Assembly: GCF_003688915.1 (NCBI RefSeq)
Contig: NZ_REFU01000001.1
Span: 1,860,001-1,924,000, forward strand
Length of the DNA: 64,000 bases
Reading direction: 5' to 3'
Source: Rhodococcus sp. SBT000017
GTDB lineage: Bacteria; Actinomycetota; Actinomycetes; Mycobacteriales; Mycobacteriaceae
Shown piece by piece: positions 1 to 8,482 of the stretch. Position 1 is the stretch's first letter, and every line of letters begins with the position of its first letter. The notes beneath the pieces were generated by a model. The model had not been told where the DNA came from and did no database searches. It worked only from the letters and a program-made list of their open reading frames with translations. The translations under genes and the position numbers were made by a program.

Positions 1-71
1 CGAACACATCGAGCAAGTTGCTTACTTCGTTCTCTATTTTCTCACCGGAAACAACTCGAAGTTACCTTTCA

Positions 72-93
72 GTACATATCCGCATTTATGTAC
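72..93. promoter_or_regulatory. inverted repeat GTACATA-N8-TATGTAC
   Basis: Two perfect 7-base arms at 72-78 and 87-93 are separated by 8 bases, in the AT-rich stretch at the left edge of the window. The layout suits a dimeric repressor operator, but the gene it would serve lies outside the window to the left. Nothing else is recognisable in bases 1-197. Confidence 0.3.
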
Positions 94-197
94 CGGACCG
101 TTACATGTCGGAACCGATTCGACCGCAGCGGACGCACTCCGACTCGATTCGGCACCCGGTCAATCTACAGTGCCGACGGCGCGGAGACGGTCGGTCG

Positions 198-623
198 TCA
201 TGCCGTCATGTCGAAAGCGGCGATCACCCTGTTCGGCGTCACCCGAACGATCAATTCGCCCGGAACACCGTTGCGAGCGCCGAACTCCTCGGCGCGATCG
301 CGGCCCATGTACCTGGCCCCGATCTCGGTTGCGGTGCGAACCAACTCCTCAGGGTCCTCATCGACCGATGCAATGCCCTGCACCTGGACGAATCCGTACG
401 GCGGCTCTTCGAGATCGACGGTCAACACGACGCGGGGATCGCGGCGGATCGACTTTCCCTTCGCCGTGTCGGCCCCGGTGTTGAACACGATCGCGTCGCC
501 CTCGACGACGAACCAGACGGGTGCCACCAGTGGCCTTCCATCGGAGGCGAGGTACCCGAGCTTGCCGGTGCGGGTACCCGCGGACAGAAACTCGCGTACG
601 CGCGGATCGGTGATCGACGTCAT
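198..623 (-). CDS. PPOX-class F420-dependent/FMN-binding split-barrel protein
   Basis: This 141-residue protein has the pyridoxamine-phosphate-oxidase-like split barrel of the actinobacterial flavin/deazaflavin oxidoreductase (FDOR-B) group. Seen in the sequence: an N-terminal VREFLSAGTRTGKLGYLASDG segment, strand APVWFVVEGDAIVFNT, then GKSIRRDPRVVLTVD and a C-terminal ERVTPNRV-like strand. Members bind F420, FMN or haem and usually reduce small molecules; the substrate here is unknown. The ATG at 623 is chosen over one 11 codons upstream because family members begin directly with a TSITDPRVREFL-like helix. It lies 61 bases downstream of the amidohydrolase gene on the same strand and may be co-transcribed. 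The fold assignment is firm; the cofactor is inferred from family membership. Confidence 0.8.
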   Translation of the reverse strand: MTSITDPRVREFLSAGTRTGKLGYLASDGRPLVAPVWFVVEGDAIVFNTGADTAKGKSIRRDPRVVLTVDLEEPPYGFVQVQGIASVDEDPEELVRTATEIGARYMGRDRAEEFGARNGVPGELIVRVTPNRVIAAFDMTA

Positions 624-684
624 CGCAGTGACGCTACGCGGCCGCACCGACAACAACGGATCCGCGGCCTTCGTCCTGGTGCGC

Positions 685-2142
685 CTACACGGCAGCTGCG
701 TGGGTCAACGCGCCGGCGCAGATCGTGGCTCTGATGTCCGTCTCGGCAAGATCGCGCACCGAGCGGTGCACAGGATGCTCGGTGAGAACGACGATATCCG
801 CCACATCCCCGACTCGGAGCGTTCCACGGCCACCGCACGCTGCGCGAAGAGCAACATCGAGGGGTACTGCTTCCTCGAGGTGCCACGGGGGTCGCTCGTC
901 GTCGGTGCGGAACACCGCTGCGGCGACGCCCGCCAACGGCTCCGGTGGACTGACCGGGGCATCGGACCCGAACAGCAGGGTCGCACCGCTTCGGTGCAGC
1001 GAGCCGTACCCGTAGGCCACCGAGCGCCGTCCGGCCCAGAGGTCCTCGGCGATGTCGCGATCGGACATCGCGTGCTGGGGCTGCACCGATGCCGCGACAC
1101 CCAACTCGGCGAAACGCGCGATGTCCTCCGGCAGGATCTGCTGCGCATGCTCGATCCGACCACCGCAGCCGGCCTGCTCGAACGCATCGAGAGCGATGCT
1201 GTTGGCGCGGTCACCGATCGCATGGATCGCCGGAACGACGCCACTGCGCGACGCCCGCGAGACGAGCTCGAACAGGCTCTCCCGGGTCTCGAGCAGCAGC
1301 CCGTACGCGTCGTCCCCCTCGATCCCCGGGTACCGGTCGTGGCAGCACGCCGTTCGGGTGTTGAGCGAACCGTCGAGCATCACCTTGAGCGGTCCGCGCC
1401 GGATCAGTTCCGACAGAGCCGAGACGTCGCCGGTCCGCTCGCCGCGCTCGAGTGCCTCGTCGAGCCACTGCGGCCATACCGTCGTATCGACGCGTACCGC
1501 GGGAGAACCGGCCGACAGGCGCCGATCCCAGACCGTCCTGTTGTCCGCGAACTCGAAATCCACGACGCCGGTGACGCCACGGACCGCCAGTGCGGCGGTC
1601 GCGTCGAGCACGGCCCGATCGAGTTCGGCCGGGTCCTCCTGCTCTTCGAGCGCCATGACCGCTTCGAGGCCGTCGACGTCGCGCAACACACCGGTGGGGT
1701 GGTCGATACCCAGATCGTCGAGCAACGCCGGGCTCAGCCACAGCGTGTGCAGATCCATACTCGTCATCGCCACGCGGGCACCGGGCAGCGCATTCTCGAG
1801 TAGATCCTTGTGCGGCTCCTCCGGCCAGAGTGCGTCACGGAAGCCGTTGGCGCGCACGACGGATTCTCCTGCCGTGCGCGCGTAGGGGTACACCAGGGCG
1901 ACCGCGTCGGCAGCCGACACAGCGGGCCCGACATCGATTCGCCGCCGCGCCGCCGCCCACTGCGTCAGGTGCACGTGAGAGTCCACGAACCCGGGCAGCG
2001 CAACCCCGCCCCCACCGTCGAGCACCTCGTCGCCCGGTGCGCGCCGGGTGCCTGCAGGGGTGATCGACGCGATGACCGAGCCTGCGAGTTCGATGTCGAA
2101 GAATACGCCGGAACGATCCAGTGCGACATTGGCGATAATCAC
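685..2142 (-). CDS. amidohydrolase family protein (YtcJ-like)
   Basis: The 485-residue metal-dependent hydrolase has the amidohydrolase-superfamily signature PGFVDSHVHL near residue 55, a second HAIGDRANSIALDAFE motif, GRIEHAQQI and the late GSDAPVSPPEPL motif, all typical of the YtcJ/N-substituted formamide deformylase-like branch. These enzymes hydrolyse amide or imine bonds in small molecules, usually in the cytosol; the substrate cannot be read from sequence. The GTG at 2142 fits the family start (IIANVALD), but its AGGA is directly adjacent to the start codon, so a leaderless transcript or an upstream start is possible. The divergent thioesterase gene begins only 52 bases away, so the two share a promoter region. 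Confidence 0.78.
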   Translation of the reverse strand: MIIANVALDRSGVFFDIELAGSVIASITPAGTRRAPGDEVLDGGGGVALPGFVDSHVHLTQWAAARRRIDVGPAVSAADAVALVYPYARTAGESVVRANGFRDALWPEEPHKDLLENALPGARVAMTSMDLHTLWLSPALLDDLGIDHPTGVLRDVDGLEAVMALEEQEDPAELDRAVLDATAALAVRGVTGVVDFEFADNRTVWDRRLSAGSPAVRVDTTVWPQWLDEALERGERTGDVSALSELIRRGPLKVMLDGSLNTRTACCHDRYPGIEGDDAYGLLLETRESLFELVSRASRSGVVPAIHAIGDRANSIALDAFEQAGCGGRIEHAQQILPEDIARFAELGVAASVQPQHAMSDRDIAEDLWAGRRSVAYGYGSLHRSGATLLFGSDAPVSPPEPLAGVAAAVFRTDDERPPWHLEEAVPLDVALRAACGGRGTLRVGDVADIVVLTEHPVHRSVRDLAETDIRATICAGALTHAAAV

Positions 2143-2194
2143 TCCTGGGACTCTAGAGCGTCGACTTCCCGGGCGCGCATGACATCCTCTAGCC

Positions 2195-2229
2195 ATGCAG
2201 ACAGAGCCTGTTGCAATGCAGACAGAGCC
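2195..2229 (+). repeat. direct repeat of ATGCAGACAGAGCC spanning two start codons
   Basis: The 14-base string ATGCAGACAGAGCC occurs at 2195-2208 and again at 2216-2229, with period 21, so the frame is preserved and the protein gains seven residues. It duplicates the initiation codon itself. Confidence 0.8.
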
Positions 2230-2650
2230 GACCGAGCCCGTCGGATATCACGCGAGTGTGACCGTGCGCTGGTCCGATATGGACGCCTTCGCGCACATCA
2301 ACCATGCCCGGATGGTCACCCTGCTCGAAGAAGCGCGCATCGAATGGCTGCTCAGCGAGGGCGAGGCCAACGAAGCCCTGATCAAGAGTGCGTTGATCGC
2401 CAACGTGACCATCGCGTACAAGAAGCCGCTTCGACATTCGGACGGTCCGCTCGACGTCACGCTCTGGTTCGAGAAGGTTCGCGCTGTCGATTTCACAATC
2501 GGGTACGAGGTCCGCGCCGCGGGCGCGGCACCCGATTCGCCGCCCGCCGTGGTGGCGACGACCCGGATGGCGATGGTCGACGTCGGTGCCGAGACCCTGC
2601 GCCGAATTGCGCCGGAGGAGAAGGCCTATCTCGCGCGCTGGACTCGCTGA
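2195..2650 (+). CDS. acyl-CoA thioesterase (4HBT hotdog fold)
   Basis: The 151-residue single-hotdog thioesterase carries the RWSDMDAFAHINHARM motif near residue 25, characteristic of YbgC/4-hydroxybenzoyl-CoA thioesterases, followed by the central helix LLEEARIEWL. It should hydrolyse acyl-CoA esters in the cytosol; chain length is unknown. The first ATG (2195) and a second in-frame ATG (2216) lie in a 14-base direct repeat, so the true start is ambiguous; homologues begin near EPVGYHASVTVRWSD. The 3' end overlaps the end of the convergent acetoacetyl-CoA synthetase gene by 25 bases. Confidence 0.85.
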   Translation: MQTEPVAMQTEPTEPVGYHASVTVRWSDMDAFAHINHARMVTLLEEARIEWLLSEGEANEALIKSALIANVTIAYKKPLRHSDGPLDVTLWFEKVRAVDFTIGYEVRAAGAAPDSPPAVVATTRMAMVDVGAETLRRIAPEEKAYLARWTR

Positions 2651-4572
2651 AACTCGGCTGCCCGCTCTACGAACCACGCCAACGCAGCCGGATCGTCGAC
2701 GGCACTCGCGTCGAGAGTGCCTGCAGCAGTAGCACCTTGAAAGAGTCGTTTGAGCGGTACCTCGAGCTTCTTCCCGGTTCGTGTGTGGGGAATCGCGGGC
2801 GTGGCGATGACGTCGTCGGGAACGTGTCGCGGCGACGCCTGTGTTCTGATGACGGATCCGATGCGCTCACGCAACTCGTCGGTCGCACCGCCAGGGACCA
2901 CCACGAACAGGGGCATCCAGTATCCGCCGCCGGGTAGCTCGATGCCGAGGACGAGCGCCTCGGTGACCTCGTCCAGCGATTCGACGGCCTGGTAGATGTC
3001 TGCGCTCCCCATGCGAATTCCGTTGCGGTTGAGTGTCGAATCGGATCTCCCGTGCACGAGCACACTGCCGCGATCGGTCACGGTGATCCAGTCGCCGTGC
3101 CGCCAGATTCCCGGATAGGTGTCGAAGTAGGCGTCTCGGTAACGAGATCCGTCGGCGTCGTTCCAGAAGTACAGCGGCATGGACGGCATCGGCTCGGTGA
3201 CGACCAGTTCACCGACGGTGCCGCGGACGGGTCCGCCGTCCTCGTCGTAGGCGTCGAGCGCCACGCCGAGGAACGGCACCGACAGCTCTCCGGCCCAGAC
3301 CGGCACGGTCCGCACTCCCCCGGCGAATGCCGACACCACGTCGGTGCCGCCGGAGATGGAGAAGACCGGCACGTGAGCCCCGATGTTCTCCGACAACCAG
3401 ATCGACGACGTCGCGGGCATCGCGGATCCGGTGATACCGACGGCCCGCAGCGCCGAGAGATCGTGATCCGAGCCCGGATGAGCATCGGCCTTGATGCAGG
3501 CGAGCACGTACCCGGGGCTGGTGCCGAGGTAGGTCACACCCAGACGACCGGCGATGTCCCACAGTGCATCCGGCGTCGGAAATGCCGGATTGCCGTCGGC
3601 GCACACGATCGTGGACCCGGCCAGCAGGCCGGCGACCTGGAAATTCCACATCATCCAGCTGGGGCTGGTGTACCAGAAGAACACGTCCTCGGGCCCCAGA
3701 TCGGACTGCAGGACAACGGATTTGAGATGCTCGAGCACCACACCGCCGTGACCGTGCACGATCCCCTTCGGTAGACCCGTGGTACCCGAGGAGAACACGA
3801 CCCACAGCGGGTGATCGAAAGGCACTGCGACCGGGTTCAATTCACGAGTCTGCGCTGTTGCGGCAGACCAGCTCACCGCATTTCCCGACGCCTCGCCGAC
3901 TGTCACGACCACTCGCAGCGTGGGCAGCCCCGACGTGAGCGCGTCGACATCGGCGGCCTTGTCTCGGAACTTCCCTCCGTACAGGTACCCGTCGGCAGTG
4001 ATCAGTGCCGTGGGTTCGAGCTGGCCCAGACGGTCGAGTGCCGCCGAGGCCGAGTAGTCCTGCCCGCACGCGGACCACACCGCACCCAGGCTCGCGGTCG
4101 CCAGGAATGCGATCACCGCCTCGGGAACGTTGGGCAGGTACCCGACGACGCGGTCGCCGCGGCGCACTCCCGCGTCGGCCAGCGTGCCCGCCAGCGCCCC
4201 GGCCCGGTCGATCATCTCCTCCCACGTCACGGTCCGCGTCGAACCGTCTTCACGGGCGTGCACGATCGCGGCGCGGCTCGGTCGAGCGTGCCTGATCACC
4301 TGGTCCACGTAGTTCACTTCCGTACCCGGAAACCAGTGCGCTCCCGGCATACTGCGCTCTGCGAGCACCGTCGTCGGCGTGCTGGAGGAGTGGACCTCGA
4401 AGAAGTCCCACACCGCTCGCCAGAACAGTTCCATCTCGTTCGTCGACCAGCGCCACAGAGCCGCGTAGTCCGGGAGAAGCACATCGTGACGTTGCTCGAC
4501 GAACCGGGCGAACGCGGTCACCCGAGCCTCGGCGAGATCGGAATCCGTCGGCGTCCACAGCGCACTGATCAT
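2626..4572 (-). CDS. aacS: acetoacetyl-CoA synthetase
   Basis: The 648-residue acyl-adenylate-forming enzyme matches acetoacetate--CoA ligases over its full length: an ACSS N-terminal helix pair (WRWSTNEMELFWRAVWDFF), PGTEVNYVDQVIRH, the P-loop-like FSSGTTGLPKGIVHGHGG, the GSAMP and SGGTDVV motifs, and the distal R-SD-TLNRNGIRMG hinge region with the late PHTRTGKKLEVPLK lysine motif. It activates acetoacetate to acetoacetyl-CoA with ATP, feeding ketone bodies or polyester breakdown products into central metabolism. It begins 13 bases after the stop of the upstream acyl-CoA ligase gene and is probably the last gene of the eat-eutB-eutC-ligase operon. Its 3' end overlaps the convergent thioesterase gene. 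Confidence 0.92.
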   Translation of the reverse strand: MISALWTPTDSDLAEARVTAFARFVEQRHDVLLPDYAALWRWSTNEMELFWRAVWDFFEVHSSSTPTTVLAERSMPGAHWFPGTEVNYVDQVIRHARPSRAAIVHAREDGSTRTVTWEEMIDRAGALAGTLADAGVRRGDRVVGYLPNVPEAVIAFLATASLGAVWSACGQDYSASAALDRLGQLEPTALITADGYLYGGKFRDKAADVDALTSGLPTLRVVVTVGEASGNAVSWSAATAQTRELNPVAVPFDHPLWVVFSSGTTGLPKGIVHGHGGVVLEHLKSVVLQSDLGPEDVFFWYTSPSWMMWNFQVAGLLAGSTIVCADGNPAFPTPDALWDIAGRLGVTYLGTSPGYVLACIKADAHPGSDHDLSALRAVGITGSAMPATSSIWLSENIGAHVPVFSISGGTDVVSAFAGGVRTVPVWAGELSVPFLGVALDAYDEDGGPVRGTVGELVVTEPMPSMPLYFWNDADGSRYRDAYFDTYPGIWRHGDWITVTDRGSVLVHGRSDSTLNRNGIRMGSADIYQAVESLDEVTEALVLGIELPGGGYWMPLFVVVPGGATDELRERIGSVIRTQASPRHVPDDVIATPAIPHTRTGKKLEVPLKRLFQGATAAGTLDASAVDDPAALAWFVERAAEFQRVQRAR

Positions 4573-4585
4573 GGAAGCGAGTATG

Positions 4586-6220
4586 TCAGCCGAACGGCAG
4601 CTGCTCGATCAGGCCGACCGATCGCTCGCGCATCTCCACCTTGCGCACCTTGCCGGTGACCGTCATCGGGAACTCGTCGACGACATGTACGTAACGCGGG
4701 ATCTTGTAGTGCGCCAGCCGTCCGTCGCAGAATGCCCGTACCGCCGTCGAATCGAGCGGCGCGGCATCGTCTTTCATCCTGATCCACACCATCAGCTCCT
4801 CGCCGTACTTCGGGTCGGGCACTCCGATCACCTGCGCGTCGACGACATCGGGATGGGTGTACAGGAACTCCTCGACTTCGCGGGGATAGATGTTCTCGCC
4901 GCCGCGAATCACCATGTCCTTGATCCGCCCGGTGATCGCCACGTAGCCATCGGAGTCCATCACCCCGATGTCGCCGGTATGCATCCATCCCTCGGAGTCG
5001 ATGGCCTCGGCGGTCTTCTCCGGCTGCTCCCAATAGCCGAGCATCACCGAATAGCCGCGGGTACACAGCTCGCCGGCCTCACCGCGAGGCAATGTGCTGC
5101 CCTCGATCGAGTCGACGATCTTGACCTCGAGGTGCGGGCCGACGCGTCCGACAGTCGACACCCGCTGCTCGATCGAATCGTCACTGCGAGTCTGCAGCGA
5201 CACCGGCGACGTCTCGGTCATGCCGTAGCAGATCGATACTTCCGACATCGCCATCCGGTCGATCACCTGCTTCATCACTTCGGTGGGACACGGTGATCCG
5301 GCCATGATGCCGGTACGCAGACTGCCGAGGTCGAAGTCCTCGAAGCTCTCCAGTGCCAGTTCGGCGATGAACATCGTTGGGACTCCGTAGAGCGACGTGC
5401 ACTTCTCCGCGGCGACGGCCGTCAACGTCGCCACCGGATCGAACGAGGGACCGGGAATCACCATCGCTGCGCCGTGCGACGTGCACGCGAGATTGCCCAT
5501 CACCATGCCGAAGCAGTGATAGAAGGGCACCGGAATGCACACGCGGTCCTCTGCGGTGTAATGGCAGAGCTCGCCGACGAAGAAGCCGTTGTTGAGGATG
5601 TTGCGATGACTGAGCGTCGCACCCTTGGGGAATCCCGTTGTCCCCGAGGTGTACTGGATGTTGATGGCATCGTCGGCACCGAGCCGCTCGGACACATCGG
5701 TGATCATGCGCGGAGTCTTCGCCAACGCTCGATGCCCGCGATCGGTCACCGCCTCCCACTGGATGCTCCCGATGAACAGCACCTCACGCAGGGATTTCAC
5801 CTCGGGGCGCACGTCGTCGATCATCGCCGCATAGTTCGACCCCTTGAACTCCGTGGCCGACAACAACACCGACACCCCGGCCTGCTTCAGCACGAACTGC
5901 AACTCGTGCGAGCGATACGCGGGATTGATGTTGACCAACACGGCACCGATCTTGGCCGTCGCGTACTGCGCCAGAACCCATTCCGGGCAGTTCGGAGCCC
6001 ACATTCCGACGCGGTCCCCCACCTCGACTCCGGCCACGAGCAATCCGGCAGCCAACAGATCGACGTCGGCGACGAACTCCGAGTAGGTCCACCGCCGCCC
6101 GGACGCGACATCGATCAACGCATCACGATCCGGGTACCGCACCGCAGTTCGATCCAGATTCGCGCCGATGGTGTCGTCCAGCACCGCTGTGTCCGACGCC
6201 CCGGAAGAGTAACTGTCCAT
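4586..6220 (-). CDS. fatty-acyl-CoA ligase (AMP-binding, FadD-type)
   Basis: The 544-residue adenylating enzyme has [18 protein letters not shown] (AMP-binding P-loop), [11 protein letters not shown] (A5), [41 protein letters not shown] (A7-A8) and the catalytic lysine motif [13 protein letters not shown] near the C terminus. This is the profile of FadD35/medium-chain acyl-CoA synthetases, which convert a carboxylic acid, ATP and CoA to acyl-CoA. The ATG at 6220 (MDSYSSG) is preferred to one nine codons upstream. It sits 52 bases after eutC and 13 bases before the acetoacetyl-CoA synthetase gene. The acid substrate is not predictable; activation of a product from the ethanolamine operon is only inference. 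Confidence 0.88.
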   Translation of the reverse strand: MDSYSSGASDTAVLDDTIGANLDRTAVRYPDRDALIDVASGRRWTYSEFVADVDLLAAGLLVAGVEVGDRVGMWAPNCPEWVLAQYATAKIGAVLVNINPAYRSHELQFVLKQAGVSVLLSATEFKGSNYAAMIDDVRPEVKSLREVLFIGSIQWEAVTDRGHRALAKTPRMITDVSERLGADDAINIQYTSGTTGFPKGATLSHRNILNNGFFVGELCHYTAEDRVCIPVPFYHCFGMVMGNLACTSHGAAMVIPGPSFDPVATLTAVAAEKCTSLYGVPTMFIAELALESFEDFDLGSLRTGIMAGSPCPTEVMKQVIDRMAMSEVSICYGMTETSPVSLQTRSDDSIEQRVSTVGRVGPHLEVKIVDSIEGSTLPRGEAGELCTRGYSVMLGYWEQPEKTAEAIDSEGWMHTGDIGVMDSDGYVAITGRIKDMVIRGGENIYPREVEEFLYTHPDVVDAQVIGVPDPKYGEELMVWIRMKDDAAPLDSTAVRAFCDGRLAHYKIPRYVHVVDEFPMTVTGKVRKVEMRERSVGLIEQLPFG

Positions 6221-6272
6221 GAACCCCACGGTAGTGACCTCGATCACGCACAGCCACCCCCGAATGGGGGCC

Positions 6273-7073
6273 TCACTCCAGGGTCAGGACCTCGGCCGAC
6301 TCGAGCGCATCGGCGCGCGAGGTGTCCTTCAGCGCCACCCCCGACCGCCCGAGCTTGCGCGCACCGGCCAACAGACCGGCCACGATGCGGGCCGACTGCG
6401 CATACCCCTGCCCCTCCGGCGGGTGGATGTTGGAGATGCAGTTGCGATCGGCGTCGGTGCACCCGGGTTTCGGCAGATGCGTCAGATAGATACCGAGACT
6501 GTCGGCGACGGACAACCCCGGACGCTCCCCGATCAGCACCAGCACCGTCCGCACACCCATCGCCGCGGCGATGTGATCACCCAGCGCCACCCGCGCCTCG
6601 GTCGCGATTACCGGGACCGCTATCGAATAACGATCGGACAGCTCTGCTTTCAGCGCCTCCAGCATCGCCACACCGTGATCGGCAAGCGCACGCGGAGACA
6701 ACCCGTCGCCCAACACGATGCCGATCTCGTCCTCGGAATGCGGAACCGCCGACAGATCTTTCGGCTGCCGACCCAGATCGGGCCGTCGCAGATACTCCGC
6801 ACGACTCGTCGCCAACGAGGTCACCACCGACGGTGCACCGAGACCGACCTGCTCGACCCGGCCCACGAACTCCTCGACCTCGAGCGGCATGTGCACCGCA
6901 TCCCGCGCCGCAGCATGCGCCGAGCGAAACTCCAGCACCCGGGTCGTCGGCAACGAATCACCGATGCGCCCCAGGCCTATCCGCGCCTGGGTCATCGCCC
7001 GCAATTCGCCCCAGAACTCTGTTTCCGGTCGTTCCGCGGGCTCCACTCCTGCCACTTCCGATTCACCGGTCAT
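6273..7073 (-). CDS. eutC: ethanolamine ammonia-lyase small subunit EutC
   Basis: The 266-residue small subunit of the adenosylcobalamin-dependent ethanolamine ammonia-lyase is recognised by [14 protein letters not shown] near residue 30, [50 protein letters not shown] and a C-terminal [13 protein letters not shown]. EutBC converts ethanolamine to acetaldehyde and ammonia in the cytosol. The start ATG overlaps the eutB stop by 4 bases (ATGA), indicating translational coupling. Reactivase EutA and shell genes are absent nearby, as in actinobacteria that use the pathway without a microcompartment. Confidence 0.96.
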   Translation of the reverse strand: MTGESEVAGVEPAERPETEFWGELRAMTQARIGLGRIGDSLPTTRVLEFRSAHAAARDAVHMPLEVEEFVGRVEQVGLGAPSVVTSLATSRAEYLRRPDLGRQPKDLSAVPHSEDEIGIVLGDGLSPRALADHGVAMLEALKAELSDRYSIAVPVIATEARVALGDHIAAAMGVRTVLVLIGERPGLSVADSLGIYLTHLPKPGCTDADRNCISNIHPPEGQGYAQSARIVAGLLAGARKLGRSGVALKDTSRADALESAEVLTLE

Positions 7074-8482
7074 CGCGCACTCATCAACGCGCGCAACGGG
7101 CTTCCCGCCGCGTCCACGTCCAGTACTCGACCATCGGCGTCGACCATTCCCAGTCGGGAGAGCCACGACTCGAATTCCGGTGCGGGTCGCAGCCCGAGAA
7201 CCTGCCGAACGTAGAGCACGTCGTGGAAGCTCAACGACTGGTATCCGAGCATGACGTCGTCGGCACCGGGCACCGCGATGACGAACGCGACCCCGGCGGT
7301 GCCGAGGAGTGTCAGCAGGGTGTCCATGTCGTCCTGGTCGGCCTCGGCATGGTTGGTGTAGCAGACGTCCACTCCCATCGGCAGTCCCAGCAGCTTGCCG
7401 CAGAAGTGATCTTCCAGGCCGGCCCTGATGATCTGCTTGCCGTCGTACAGGTACTCGGGCCCGATGAATCCGACGACGGTGTTGATCAGCAGCGGCTCGA
7501 GATCGCGGGCCACCGCGTACGCACGCGTTTCGAGGGTCTGCTGATCGACGGGCCGGTCGCCGGTACCGATGTGCGCGCCCGCCGACAACGCCGAACCCTG
7601 ACCGGTTTCGAGATACATGACGTTGTTCCCGACGGTCCCGCGGTGCAGCGATCGGCCGGCCTCGTTGGCCTCGCGAAGCAGCGGAATGTTCACTCCGAAG
7701 CTCGAATTGGCCCCTTCGGTGCCCGCGATCGACTGGAACACCAGATCGACCGGAACGCCCTTGTCGATCAGTTCCATCGTCGTCGTCACGTGCGAGAGAA
7801 CGCACGATTGAGTGGGAATCTCGAAGCGCTGCCGAATCTCGTCCAGCAGATGCAGCAGTTCGGCAGTCGCCTGAGGTGAGTCGGTCGCCGGGTTGATCCC
7901 GATCACCGCATCGCCCGATCCGAGCAGCAGCCCGTCGAGGGTGGCCGCGGCGATTCCGCGGGGATCGTCCGTCGGATGATTGGGCTGGAGCCGAGTGGTG
8001 AGTGTTCCGGGAAGTCCCACCGTCGTACGGAACGCCGACGTCACCTGCGCGGCCCGTGACACCGCGATCAGATCCTGGTTTCGCATGATCTTGCTGACCG
8101 CTGCCACCATCTCCGGAGTCAGTCCGGCGGCCACCGACCGCAACGCCGCCGCCGCGTCCGGCCTCGCGGTGACCTGGAGCAGCCAGTCCCGCAGGCCGCC
8201 GACGGTCAGGTGCGAGACGGCCCCGAATGCGATGCGGTCGTGTGAATCGATGATGAGCCGGGTGACCTCGTCGCTCTCGTACGGAACGAGCAGATCGTGC
8301 AGGAAGACATCGAGCGAGACCTCCGACAGCGCCCATTGCGCTGCGGCGCGCTCGGCATCCGATTCGGCTGCGCAGCCGGCCAATTCGTCACCCGATCGAA
8401 GCGGTGTCGCCTTGGCCATCAAGTCCACCAGCCCGTCGAACGTGTAGGTGGTCCCCGAGACCTGCTGGGTGTAGATCGTCAT
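7070..8482 (-). CDS. eutB: ethanolamine ammonia-lyase large subunit EutB
   Basis: The 470-residue TIM-barrel large subunit carries the substrate and cobalamin site of ethanolamine ammonia-lyase. Visible family segments are DELAGCAAESDAERAAAQWALSE, LQPNHPTDDPRGIAAATLDGLL, GDAVIGINPATDS, VFQSIAGTEGANSSFGVN, GPEYLYDGKQIIRAGLEDHF and KLLGLPMGVDVCYTNHAEADQDD. The start ATG at 8482 overlaps the permease stop by 4 bases, and its own stop overlaps eutC by 4 bases, so permease, large and small subunits form one coupled unit. Acetaldehyde made here could be oxidised by the aldehyde dehydrogenase encoded at 12737-14260. Confidence 0.97.
   Translation of the reverse strand: MTIYTQQVSGTTYTFDGLVDLMAKATPLRSGDELAGCAAESDAERAAAQWALSEVSLDVFLHDLLVPYESDEVTRLIIDSHDRIAFGAVSHLTVGGLRDWLLQVTARPDAAAALRSVAAGLTPEMVAAVSKIMRNQDLIAVSRAAQVTSAFRTTVGLPGTLTTRLQPNHPTDDPRGIAAATLDGLLLGSGDAVIGINPATDSPQATAELLHLLDEIRQRFEIPTQSCVLSHVTTTMELIDKGVPVDLVFQSIAGTEGANSSFGVNIPLLREANEAGRSLHRGTVGNNVMYLETGQGSALSAGAHIGTGDRPVDQQTLETRAYAVARDLEPLLINTVVGFIGPEYLYDGKQIIRAGLEDHFCGKLLGLPMGVDVCYTNHAEADQDDMDTLLTLLGTAGVAFVIAVPGADDVMLGYQSLSFHDVLYVRQVLGLRPAPEFESWLSRLGMVDADGRVLDVDAAGSPLRALMSAR

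Noticed and set aside
5474..7879. 801-codon open frame on the plus strand
   Set aside because: It lies antisense to the acyl-CoA ligase, eutC and eutB genes, which match families along their whole length; the plus-strand product is Arg/Pro/Ala-rich with no family resemblance.
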